A stretch of DNA of 14,606 bases from an uncultured Collinsella sp. (GTDB lineage Bacteria > Actinomycetota > Coriobacteriia > Coriobacteriales > Coriobacteriaceae), in assembly GCA_900543945.1 (NCBI GenBank), contig UQTN01000052.1, positions 1 to 14,606 on the forward strand, given 5' to 3'. Both the position numbers and the translations under genes were made by a program. The notes below the pieces were generated by a model. That model was not told the origin of the DNA. It did not search any database and saw nothing but the letters and a program-made list of their open reading frames with translations. Position 1 is the stretch's first letter. Each line of letters starts with the position of its first letter. Shown in pieces: positions 1-5,580 of the stretch.

Positions 1-16
1 GCGCAACGCGTTGCGC
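1..16. repeat. Perfect 16-bp palindrome at window edge
   Basis: GCGCAACGCGTTGCGC reads identically on both strands. It may be an operator or part of a larger hairpin cut by the window edge. With no sequence to its left, its role cannot be judged. Confidence 0.4.
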
Positions 17-56
17 TGAGTCCTGAGTCTGTTGCAATGAAGATGAGAATCAAGGG

Positions 57-86
57 TTGACAGATTCTTTGCCGCAAGATTAGACT
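57..86 (+). promoter_or_regulatory. Candidate sigma-70 promoter for the 63-aa ORF
   Basis: A perfect -35 box TTGACA (57-62) is followed after 18 bp by TAGACT (81-86), which matches four of six positions of the -10 consensus. It lies 65 bp upstream of the start at 152 and just upstream of the dyad at 94-113. The -35 is convincing; the exact -10 is less certain. Confidence 0.5.
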
Positions 87-93
87 CACCGAT

Positions 94-113
94 TAAACGT
101 ACTGTATCGTTTA
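94..113. promoter_or_regulatory. TetR-like operator dyad (TAAACG-N8-CGTTTA)
   Basis: Perfect 6-bp arms TAAACG (94-99) and CGTTTA (108-113) are separated by TACTGTAT. The size, spacing and position directly downstream of a promoter resemble operators of TetR-family repressors. No tetR gene is in the window, so the regulator is unknown. A short 5'UTR stem is an alternative but would have only 6 bp. Confidence 0.45.
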
Positions 114-151
114 GATAAACAAGCTGTGTCTCACCGATGAAAGGAGATGCC

Positions 152-343
152 ATGACACCGATCGCTCCGCTCAAGATGCTCGTCGCGCCCGCCGCCAAGG
201 CCATCACCCGACTCGGTTCTTCCATGACCTACGACGATGTCCCCTGCGCCGTTGAGGCGCGTTCGGACAGCTGCCCCTACCTGGGCCACGTCCCCTACTT
301 TGCACCCAAGCTCGCATCTGATCCCGAGCAGCGTGAACAGTAA
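152..343 (+). CDS. Small hypothetical peptide (63 aa), possible secreted or signal peptide precursor
   Basis: The start at ATG 152 is chosen over the in-frame ATG at 137 because AAAGGAG (140-146) lies 5 nt upstream of 152; the 137 start would put the SD inside the gene. The product has an N-terminal amphipathic, Ala/Leu/Lys-rich stretch (residues about 5-24, LKMLVAPAAKAITRLG), two cysteines (in VPCA and DSCPY), then a Tyr/Pro segment ending YFAPKL and a short charged tail (SDPEQREQ). An amphipathic helix, a Cys-started core and a Pro-Lys/acidic tail is the order seen in AgrD-type autoinducer precursors, but no AgrB is present and the match is only by eye. It has its own promoter, a TetR-like dyad and a possible terminator, so it looks like a standalone regulated gene. 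The real function is unknown. Confidence 0.6.
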   Translation: MTPIAPLKMLVAPAAKAITRLGSSMTYDDVPCAVEARSDSCPYLGHVPYFAPKLASDPEQREQ

Positions 344-357
344 TCCAAGATGCATCT

Positions 358-388
358 AGTACCGCACAACTCGCGGCGCTACTGTTTT
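358..388 (+). terminator. Weak candidate terminator after the 63-aa ORF
   Basis: The arms AGTACCGC and GCGG-cgc-TACT form an interrupted stem around ACAACTC and are followed by GTTTT. It starts 15 nt after the stop of the small ORF. It may also act on the opposite strand for the antiporter gene that ends at 409. The stem is interrupted and the T-run is short, so confidence is low. Confidence 0.3.
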
Positions 389-408
389 GGTGCAAAATAA
401 CCTGACCC

Positions 409-1788
409 CTATGCGCCAACGCCGGGATTGTCGATGCTGCGGCCGCGGCGCGATATGAGGCGCGAAACCTCGCCCAGCAACACGCCGATCACCACACCCA
501 TGAGGATCGGCAACTTTGACATCTCGGCGGGCGAGCTGTTAAGCGGCACGATTGTCGCAACAATGGAAAGCACGAGCTCTACCACCGGCACCGCAAGCGC
601 CACCGCAAGCACCTTGCCCTCGAAGGGCGCGCGGAACACACGTGAGCGGTCGTCGTATTTACGCAGGCGCCAAAACGCCGGGAACATCGGGATATAGCTC
701 ATGAGCAGAAAGACGACGTTCATCGAGAAGAAGACCCAAAAGACGTCGGAACCTTCGCCCAGCGGAATCTGAAGTAGCAGCACCAAGCTGGCAAAACAAC
801 CGTTAATGAGTGCTGAGCCGTTGGGCATGCCGGTCTTCTTGGACACCAGCGCAAAGGGGCGCGGCATGTTGCCGTGGCGCGCGGCATAGCTCGCCACGTT
901 GTTGACGCCAAAACTCCAGCAGATCATGTTGGCGAACAGCGTCACCAAAAAGGCCACGCCCACGACCATCGTCAGCGGGTGGCTGCGCCCCACCATGGCG
1001 GCAACCGCGTCCACAATGCCCGAATCGAGTGAAAGCTGCTCGGTGGGAACCGCGGCCCCAATACCGATGCCACAGATAATGTAGATCGCCGCGATGGCAA
1101 CGCCACCGGCGATAACCGCCTTGGGGATATCGCGCGACGGGTTCTTCATCGTGCTGGCAAAGGTCGCGACCACCTCAAAGCCCATAAAATTGAAGAGGAT
1201 GATCGAAAGATACGTCAGTGAGTTAGTGTCTCCCAGATCGGGGACAAAGGTCTTAAACGACATATCGTTGGCAAAGCCGTTGTTGCAGGCAAACCAGATG
1301 CCGACGATTCCCACCACGGCGGTAATGAGCACCTTGATGACGGCGCCGCCATCCATGACCCAATCGGCCTCGGCCACCGGCTGCATTGCCATGACCGTGA
1401 CGCCCCACACAAAGGCAAGCTCGATGGCAATTCGGACCCCAAGCGAAAATTCGATGCCCCACACCGCATTAATGACACTGGGGAACATGCAGGCGATACT
1501 TGCCACCCACAGCGGAAAGTTAACCCAGTAGCACCAAGAGCAACGGGCGCCCCAACGGTCGCCCAGGCCCAAGCGAACCCAATCGTACAGGCCGCCCTCG
1601 GAATCAAACGCCGTACCCAGCTCGGCCACCACCAGACCATAGGGAAGCAAAAACGTAATGATAAGGAAAATCCACCAGAAGAACTGTACGTTACCCATGG
1701 CAGATGCCGGAGCCGCCGCCTCGATGGTAAACACGACGCAGATAACCGAAAGGATGACCTCGATCAGGGAGAACTTTTTACCTGCCAT
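409..1788 (-). CDS. APC-superfamily amino acid/amine antiporter, second AguD-like paralogue
   Basis: A 459-aa polytopic membrane protein of the APC superfamily with about 12 hydrophobic segments. It is a clear paralogue of the antiporter at 4009-5448: both share the N-terminal block FFWWIF..TFLLPYG, the acidic GLYDWVR/GIYDWVR motif, NFMGFEV in the substrate-binding region, RDIPKA, LFANM..WSFGVN and YIPMFPAF. Related GadC/AguD-type carriers exchange an amino acid or amine for its decarboxylated or processed product. It may exchange agmatine/putrescine or another cationic pair; sequence alone does not settle this. It lies downstream of aguA on the same strand but beyond about 650 bp of structured spacer with terminators, so it is probably expressed at least partly on its own. 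The start at ATG 1788 has only a G-run (GTAGGGGG, about 8 nt upstream) and overlaps a 60-aa ORF by 11 nt, suggesting translational coupling. It occupies the place where carbamate kinase (aguC) usually sits. Confidence 0.9.
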   Translation of the reverse strand: MAGKKFSLIEVILSVICVVFTIEAAAPASAMGNVQFFWWIFLIITFLLPYGLVVAELGTAFDSEGGLYDWVRLGLGDRWGARCSWCYWVNFPLWVASIACMFPSVINAVWGIEFSLGVRIAIELAFVWGVTVMAMQPVAEADWVMDGGAVIKVLITAVVGIVGIWFACNNGFANDMSFKTFVPDLGDTNSLTYLSIILFNFMGFEVVATFASTMKNPSRDIPKAVIAGGVAIAAIYIICGIGIGAAVPTEQLSLDSGIVDAVAAMVGRSHPLTMVVGVAFLVTLFANMICWSFGVNNVASYAARHGNMPRPFALVSKKTGMPNGSALINGCFASLVLLLQIPLGEGSDVFWVFFSMNVVFLLMSYIPMFPAFWRLRKYDDRSRVFRAPFEGKVLAVALAVPVVELVLSIVATIVPLNSSPAEMSKLPILMGVVIGVLLGEVSRLISRRGRSIDNPGVGA

Positions 1789-1960
1789 GGCGCGCGCCCC
1801 CTACAGCAAAAAGGATGGCATCTGTACCGAAGGCGCAGCCCAAGGTAGGGTTGCAGGCCGCGTCACCGGTGCAGGTGCCATCCCAGAGAGAGGAGAGGAT
1901 GCATTTGTTGGACCAACGCTCGCGGAACAGGCGCGTGTAGATAACGATACGCTGGTACAT
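1778..1960 (-). CDS. 60-aa hypothetical ORF overlapping the antiporter start
   Basis: ATG 1960 is preceded by GGAG with 5 nt spacing (CGGAGTATCTATG). The ORF ends in TAA at 1780-1778, overlapping the downstream antiporter start by 11 nt (ATGGCAGGTAA). The product begins MYQRIVIYTRLFRERW, contains cysteines at about 20, 34, 40 and 46, and ends basic (GGARHGR). I do not recognise a family. The good SD and the overlap favour a translated leader ORF or small protein coupled to the antiporter, whose own SD is weak. A GTG start at 1990 would extend it by 10 residues, but the SD supports 1960. It could still be a chance ORF. Confidence 0.4.
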   Translation of the reverse strand: MYQRIVIYTRLFRERWSNKCILSSLWDGTCTGDAACNPTLGCAFGTDAILFAVGGARHGR

Positions 1961-2015
1961 AGATACTCCGATCAAAACGGCCGCGTTCACGACCGATAAC
2001 TTTCGGCAATTGAAG

Positions 2016-2084
2016 ACGCGTCTGACCTGGGAAATTCAAGCGAACAATTGGCCTAACCCGCAAAAAATCCCAGGCCAGACGCGT
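2016..2084. repeat. 17-bp inverted repeat with one mismatch
   Basis: The left arm 2016-2032 (ACGCGTCTGACCTGGGA) pairs with the right arm 2068-2084 (TCCCAGGCCAGACGCGT) with a single mismatch; 35 nt separate them. It lies between the terminators at 2093-2234 and the 60-aa ORF, so it would be in the 5' leader of the second antiporter on the minus strand. It may be an operator pair, a leader stem or the remnant of a small mobile element. On the minus strand a T6 run follows the first arm (2067-2062). Confidence 0.5.
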
Positions 2085-2092
2085 ACTCAATC

Positions 2093-2132
2093 AAAGAAAA
2101 GGGCACTCCGAAGTGGAGGCAACGGAGTGCCC
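2093..2132 (-). terminator. Rho-independent terminator downstream of aguA
   Basis: A perfect 10-bp stem, GGGCACTCCG (2101-2110) with CGGAGTGCCC (2123-2132), encloses a 12-nt loop. On the minus strand it runs straight into TTTTCTTTGA. It should end minus-strand transcripts reading through from aguA, or act as an attenuator for the second antiporter downstream. Confidence 0.75.
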
Positions 2133-2138
2133 AAAGAA

Positions 2139-2234
2139 AAACCCAGCCGACCAAGACATCAAGTGACCAGACCATCAATGCCCCGAGATGGTCACGGTGC
2201 GATTCACCGACTGTCCGATTGATCGGCTGGGTTT
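2139..2234 (-). ncRNA. Structured RNA candidate closed by a 12-bp stem, terminator-like
   Basis: A perfect 12-bp stem (AAACCCAGCCGA 2139-2150 with TCGGCTGGGTTT 2223-2234) closes about 72 nt that fold further. CGGTG/CACCG (2195-2199/2205-2209) form a hairpin. Two 7-bp helices compete for one strand: GTGACCA (2163-2169) with TGGTCAC (2189-2195), or GACCATC (2170-2176) with GATGGTC (2187-2193). On the minus strand the closing stem ends in TTTTTCTTT, so it can act as a terminator ahead of the one at 2093-2132. The competing helices would suit a switch, but no ligand or known riboswitch class is recognised. Confidence 0.45.
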
Positions 2235-2322
2235 CCGAGGTGCGGCAGATTGCCCTGAAAGAGGAGGGCATAGACCTTAAGGGTCATGCCCGACGATTGA
2301 AGGGCAAGGTGCCGTGCCTCGG
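2235..2322. repeat. Structured element, copy A (long interrupted hairpin)
   Basis: Successive stems are CCGAGG/CCTCGG (2235-2240/2317-2322), CGGC/GCCG (2243-2246/2311-2314), TTGCCC/GGGCAA (2250-2255/2302-2307), GGGCAT/ATGCCC (2266-2271/2286-2291) and GACC/GGTC around TTAAG. Between them sit internal loops TG/TG, AGA/GGT and GAAAGAGGAG/GACGATTGA. The same loops recur in copy B at 2347-2434 while most stem bases differ and stay paired. The purine-rich loops are on the plus strand. Which strand is functional as RNA is not known. Confidence 0.6.
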
Positions 2323-2346
2323 GAAGACAGACGTTTACTCGGCGTG

Positions 2347-2434
2347 CTCAGGTGCGCCAGATTGGCGCGAACGAGGAGCGTAGCGTACTGACGCTACGTA
2401 AGCGACGAGTGAACGCCAAGGTGGCGTGCCTGAG
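2347..2434. repeat. Structured element, copy B (long interrupted hairpin at the aguA 3' end)
   Basis: Stems are CTCAGG/CCTGAG (2347-2352/2429-2434), CGCC/GGCG (2355-2358/2423-2426), TTGGCG/CGCCAA (2362-2367/2414-2419) and CGTAGCGT/ACGCTACG (2379-2386/2391-2398) with an ACTG loop. Internal loops TG/TG, AGA/GGT and GAACGAGGAG/GACGAGTGA match copy A. The hairpin begins directly at the aguA stop codon, and outer pairs can extend into it, so on the minus strand it forms the immediate 3'UTR of aguA. There is no U-tract, so it is not a simple terminator. Confidence 0.65.
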
Positions 2435-3640
2435 TTACGCCGAGGGCTCCTGCTGGGTAATGCAGTGGATATTGCCGCCACCGAAGACGACCTGCTCGGA
2501 CTGAACGCCGACGCACTTGTAGACACCCTCGCCCCAGACCTCGTCGTAGATCTTCTGGAGCGTGTCGACGGCCAGCTGGTCGTTCTCGTCGCCGTACTGC
2601 GGGACGATAACGCCGTGGTTGGTCACGAGGTAGTTCATGTAGGAGGCGATCAGCGGCTCGTCGGGGACGCGCGGCTCGGCGTTCTCGTCGGCGTCGATGG
2701 TGTCGCAGGAAGCCTGGTCCATGAACAGCGGGTTCACGGGCATGCAGAGCTTGTAGACCTTCATCTTGCGGCCCTTGGCGTCGACGGCGTTGGAGAGGGT
2801 CTCGTAGGCAGCGTGGCACTGCTCGTAGAACGGATACTCGGGATCGTCGGTCCAAATGCAGGCCATGACGCCCGGCGCGATGAACGTGGCGACGTCATCG
2901 ATGTGGCCGTTGGTCTCCTCGGGGTCGATACCCTCCTTGACCCAGATGACCTTCTCGACACCCAGGTAATCCTTGAGGTGCTCGTCCATGTAGGCGCGAA
3001 GCTCCTCGCTCCAGGGCTCAAACTTCTTGCGGTACTTGGGCCAGATGGACTCGGGATCCTCTTCCTCCTCCAGAACCGCAGAGCAGGTGCGGCCCGGGGA
3101 AAGCAGGCACTGGTCGGTCACGACAAGGGTGCCCTCGCCGTCGACGGTGATGGAGCCGCCCTCGAGGATCATGTCGTCGGGACGATAGCGGCGGCAGCCG
3201 GAGAGCTCAGCCATCTTGAGGGCGATCTGCTCGTCCTTGTCCCACGGGAAGTACAGGCCGTCGACGAGGCCGCCGTAGGCGTTGAAGTGCCAGTGGTTGG
3301 CGCGCTTCTCGCCCTTGCCGTTGATGACGTAGGTGGCGGCAGTGTCGCGGAACCAGGCGTCGTCGGTGGTCATCTCGATGACGGTGACGTTCTCGTCGTT
3401 CTCGAAGACGGCCTTGCAGTTGGCGTAGTCGACCTGGTTGGCGCACATATAGACCGGGGTGAACTCGGAGATGGCGCGGGCGATGGCGGCATACTGCTTC
3501 TGGGCCGGCTTGGCGCCGTGGGCCCAGGTGTCGGTGCGGTGGGGCCAGCCCATCCACACGCGATCCTGCGGGGCGAACTCGGCGGGCATGAAGAAGCCGT
3601 CGGCCTTGGGGGTGGACTCGGACTCGGTGATCGTACGCAT
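2435..3640 (-). CDS. aguA: Agmatine deiminase
   Basis: Hydrolyses agmatine to N-carbamoylputrescine and NH3; a cytoplasmic enzyme of the guanidino-group-modifying family. Start is ATG 3640, 7 nt after GGAGG, giving 401 aa; an upstream extension to 3805 has no SD and an atypical Arg-rich N-terminus. Visible motifs in order: WMGWPHRTDTW (29-39), TTDDAWFRDT (91-100), FNAYGG (119-124), EGGS (160-163), the GHIDD motif with His246 and Asp248, and GGGNIHCITQQ near the C-terminus with the catalytic Cys at 393. All key residues are present. It is longer than the usual about 370 aa because of an acidic and Lys/Trp-rich insertion at about 188-225 (EEEEDPESIW..). It lies third in the operon after ptcA and aguD, behind a 368-nt structured spacer with its own strong SD. 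Confidence 0.95.
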   Translation of the reverse strand: MRTITESESTPKADGFFMPAEFAPQDRVWMGWPHRTDTWAHGAKPAQKQYAAIARAISEFTPVYMCANQVDYANCKAVFENDENVTVIEMTTDDAWFRDTAATYVINGKGEKRANHWHFNAYGGLVDGLYFPWDKDEQIALKMAELSGCRRYRPDDMILEGGSITVDGEGTLVVTDQCLLSPGRTCSAVLEEEEDPESIWPKYRKKFEPWSEELRAYMDEHLKDYLGVEKVIWVKEGIDPEETNGHIDDVATFIAPGVMACIWTDDPEYPFYEQCHAAYETLSNAVDAKGRKMKVYKLCMPVNPLFMDQASCDTIDADENAEPRVPDEPLIASYMNYLVTNHGVIVPQYGDENDQLAVDTLQKIYDEVWGEGVYKCVGVQSEQVVFGGGNIHCITQQEPSA

Positions 3641-4008
3641 AAGATTTCCTCCAAATCGAACGATCGCTTGCTGCGGGCGGGTTACCCGCAGCCTAAAACC
3701 AAGAGATGGTAGGCGCCCGTTCCCCGGCAAAGGTCGGGGCGCCCGGTGCCGGTTTTCACGGAATCGCACCGGCAAGCGACGACGTAACCAAGTGCGCGGA
3801 GACAAAACGCACGAAGGATACGGAAGAGAGATTGGGGTGGGCGGTGGTTACCGGAGCTATCGCTCACACCCACCCCGGGGGAATGGTTAGCAAACCTGTC
3901 GCTTGGACACGCCTCCGAAGAGGCTAGAGTGCCCGGAGTCGGGAGCGACAAGCCCGACGAAGCGCGCGTTGGTACACGAGGAGGGTTGGAGCCCCAGAAC
4001 CGGGTGCT
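3641..4008 (-). ncRNA. Highly structured 368-nt aguD-aguA spacer
   Basis: No ORF is supported here. On the minus strand (co-transcribed with the operon) at least seven stems follow one another: 4009-3989 (GAGC.CCC/GGGGCTC, overlapping the aguD stop); 3952-3895, a composite with a 9-bp stem (one G-U pair) closing GGGCAC/GTGTCC and a GCCTC-UUCG-GAGGC hairpin; 3876-3834, a GGGGTGGG/CCCACCCC stem closing GAGC-GATA-GCTC and CGGT-AACC-ACCG in a three-way junction; 3812-3792 (GTGCG/CGCAC); 3773-3748 (GCCGGT/ACCGGC); 3739-3722 (CCCCG/CGGGG, with outer GGCG/CGCC); and 3692-3670 (GCTGCGGG/CCCGCAGC), 30 nt before aguA. None has a strong U-tract. They may set mRNA processing, stability or relative dosage of the two genes. 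Confidence 0.5.
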
Positions 4009-5448
4009 CTAGTTCTCCTCGGCCTCGGCGGCCTCCTCAGCGAGACGCTGGGCTGCGAGCTCAGGGGTCAGACCCTTGTACTCGGTCTCGCGGCCCTTAG
4101 CGCTGACGACGCGGACGACCTCGCCGATGAGCACGAGCACGATGAAGATAACGATCATCGGGACCTTGTCGCCAATTTCAGCAGCGGAGAACGGGATCAG
4201 CGTGGCAACGATGGCAAGAACCAGCTCGATGCAGGGGATGGCCAGCATGACCTTCATCATGGCGCCCTTAAACGGGAACGTGAAGATGCGCTCACGGTTG
4301 GGGTCGTTCTTACGAAGGTTGAGGAACGCCGGGAACATCGGGATGTAGGTCAACAGCAGGAAGACGACAGAGGTGCCAAAGAGCATCCAGAAGACACCGT
4401 TGGAGATGGCGTCGATGGGAACGAGCTGCAGGCACAGCACCAGGGAGGCAACGACAGCGTTGACCAGGTTGGCGCCGTTGGGCATGTCGTCATCCGAGAT
4501 CATCGAGGCGAAGACCTTGGGCATGTTGCCGTGCTCGGCAGCGTAGCGAGCAACGGAGTTAACGCCGAAGGACCAAGCGGCCATGTTGGCGAACAGGGTG
4601 ATCAGGAAGGCGATGCAGATGACCTTAAAGATCATGGAGTCGCCCACCATGGTCTGGACTGCGACGATCATGCCGTAGTCGGGATCGATGGAGTCGGCCG
4701 GCACGGCGGCGCCGATGCCAAAGCCAGCGAACAGGTAGATCACGGCGATGGACAGGCCACCGACGATGATGGCCTTGGGGATATCGCGAGCGGGATCGGC
4801 CATGTCGTCGGTCATGGTGCAGATGACCTCGAAGCCCATGAAGTTAAAGATGATGATCGACAGGTAACCGAGAGCGTTGGTGTTGGTGAGCTCGGGCAGG
4901 AAGGTGGCAGCGGACATGTCGTTCGCAAAACCGTTCTCCATGGCATACCAAATGCCCAAAGCGCCAACGATAACGGCGACGGCGACCTTGATGATGGCGC
5001 CACCGTTAAGGACCCACTCGGAGTCGGCCGCCTTGGAGCGGCCCATGAGATAGACGATCCACACAAAGGCAAGATCGATACCCATCTTGGCGATCAAGTT
5101 GAACTCGACGCCAAAGACCATGCCCAAAATGTCGGGGAACATGGTAGCCAGCGAGGCGATCCACAGCGGGTAGTTGACCCAGTAGTAGTACGAGATGCGG
5201 GCGCCCCATTTGTCGCCCAGGCCATCGCGTACCCAGTCGTAAATGCCGCCCTCGCCGTCATAGGTGGTACCGAGCTCGGCAACAACCATGCCGTAGGGAA
5301 GCAGGAAGGTCAGGATCAGGAAGATCCACCAGAAGAACTGCTGGTTGCCAATGGCAGCAGCAGGAGCGGCGGCCTCGCAAACGAAGACGACGCAGATGAT
5401 GGTCGAAATGACCGTCAAAAAGGAAAGCTTTTTCTTTCCGTCGCTCAT
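4009..5448 (-). CDS. aguD: Agmatine/putrescine antiporter (APC superfamily)
   Basis: A 479-aa membrane protein of the APC superfamily with about 12 hydrophobic segments. It is predicted to import agmatine in exchange for putrescine, the role of AguD in lactic acid bacteria. Motifs include FFWWIFLILTFLLPYG near 38-53, GGIYDWVRDGLGDKWGAR, NFMGFEVIC in the presumed TM6 substrate region, ARDIPKA and YIPMFPAFLNLRKND. The C-terminus is a cytoplasmic acidic tail (ending EEAAEAEEN) that the paralogue at 409-1788 lacks. ATG 5448 is preceded by AAGGAGC, 5 nt away. Its place between ptcA and aguA supports the substrate call. The SD lies in the loop of a small hairpin (5451-5466). Confidence 0.88.
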   Translation of the reverse strand: MSDGKKKLSFLTVISTIICVVFVCEAAAPAAAIGNQQFFWWIFLILTFLLPYGMVVAELGTTYDGEGGIYDWVRDGLGDKWGARISYYYWVNYPLWIASLATMFPDILGMVFGVEFNLIAKMGIDLAFVWIVYLMGRSKAADSEWVLNGGAIIKVAVAVIVGALGIWYAMENGFANDMSAATFLPELTNTNALGYLSIIIFNFMGFEVICTMTDDMADPARDIPKAIIVGGLSIAVIYLFAGFGIGAAVPADSIDPDYGMIVAVQTMVGDSMIFKVICIAFLITLFANMAAWSFGVNSVARYAAEHGNMPKVFASMISDDDMPNGANLVNAVVASLVLCLQLVPIDAISNGVFWMLFGTSVVFLLLTYIPMFPAFLNLRKNDPNRERIFTFPFKGAMMKVMLAIPCIELVLAIVATLIPFSAAEIGDKVPMIVIFIVLVLIGEVVRVVSAKGRETEYKGLTPELAAQRLAEEAAEAEEN

Positions 5449-5450
5449 GA

Positions 5451-5466
5451 TGAGCTCCTTCGCTCA
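5451..5466 (-). promoter_or_regulatory. aguD Shine-Dalgarno presented in a hairpin loop
   Basis: On the minus strand TGAGC-GAAGGA-GCTCA forms a 5-bp stem whose loop holds most of the AAGGAG SD, two nucleotides before the start codon. Such a stem could modulate aguD translation, but its small size means the effect may be minor. Confidence 0.4.
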
Positions 5467-5479
5467 GTCTTGGACAGAT

Positions 5480-5554
5480 CCGAGGCCCAAGGTACTAAGG
5501 CAATTGCCTGAGCCTCGGTGAGCGGGCGACAGGAGACGAGCATCCGCCGCCCGC
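5480..5554 (-). other. Two hairpins in the ptcA-aguD spacer
   Basis: The 132-nt spacer holds GCGGGCG/CGCCCGC (5522-5528/5548-5554) and CCGAGGC/GCCTCGG (5480-5486/5512-5518), the latter containing the perfect palindrome AGGCAATTGCCT (5498-5509). Neither is followed by a T-run on the minus strand. They look like processing or stability stems rather than terminators. Confidence 0.5.
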
Positions 5555-5580
5555 AAACGTGCGTTTAGCAGGCTTAAGGC

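Noticed and set aside
2101..2132. T-box leader (GTGGAGG near the hairpin)
   Set aside because: The required UGGNACC antiterminator core is not present on either strand.
2426..3712. 428-codon open frame on the plus strand opposite aguA
   Set aside because: Antisense shadow of aguA caused by GC-rich codon usage. The product is a low-complexity Val/Leu/Gly/Asp sequence with no domain, while the opposite strand has all agmatine deiminase motifs.
3711..3780. Cobalamin, FMN or ZTP riboswitch in the aguD-aguA spacer
   Set aside because: Some short GGTG/CCGG segments resemble pieces of these aptamers, but the conserved cores are not there and the downstream gene does not fit.
3641..3805. Longer aguA start at 3805
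   Set aside because: The extension is Arg/Pro-rich, lacks an SD and lies in structured spacer DNA; ATG 3640 has GGAGG at good spacing.
4531..5511. 326-codon open frame on the plus strand opposite aguD
   Set aside because: Low-complexity antisense frame (Gly/Asp/His-rich); the antiporter is clearly on the minus strand.
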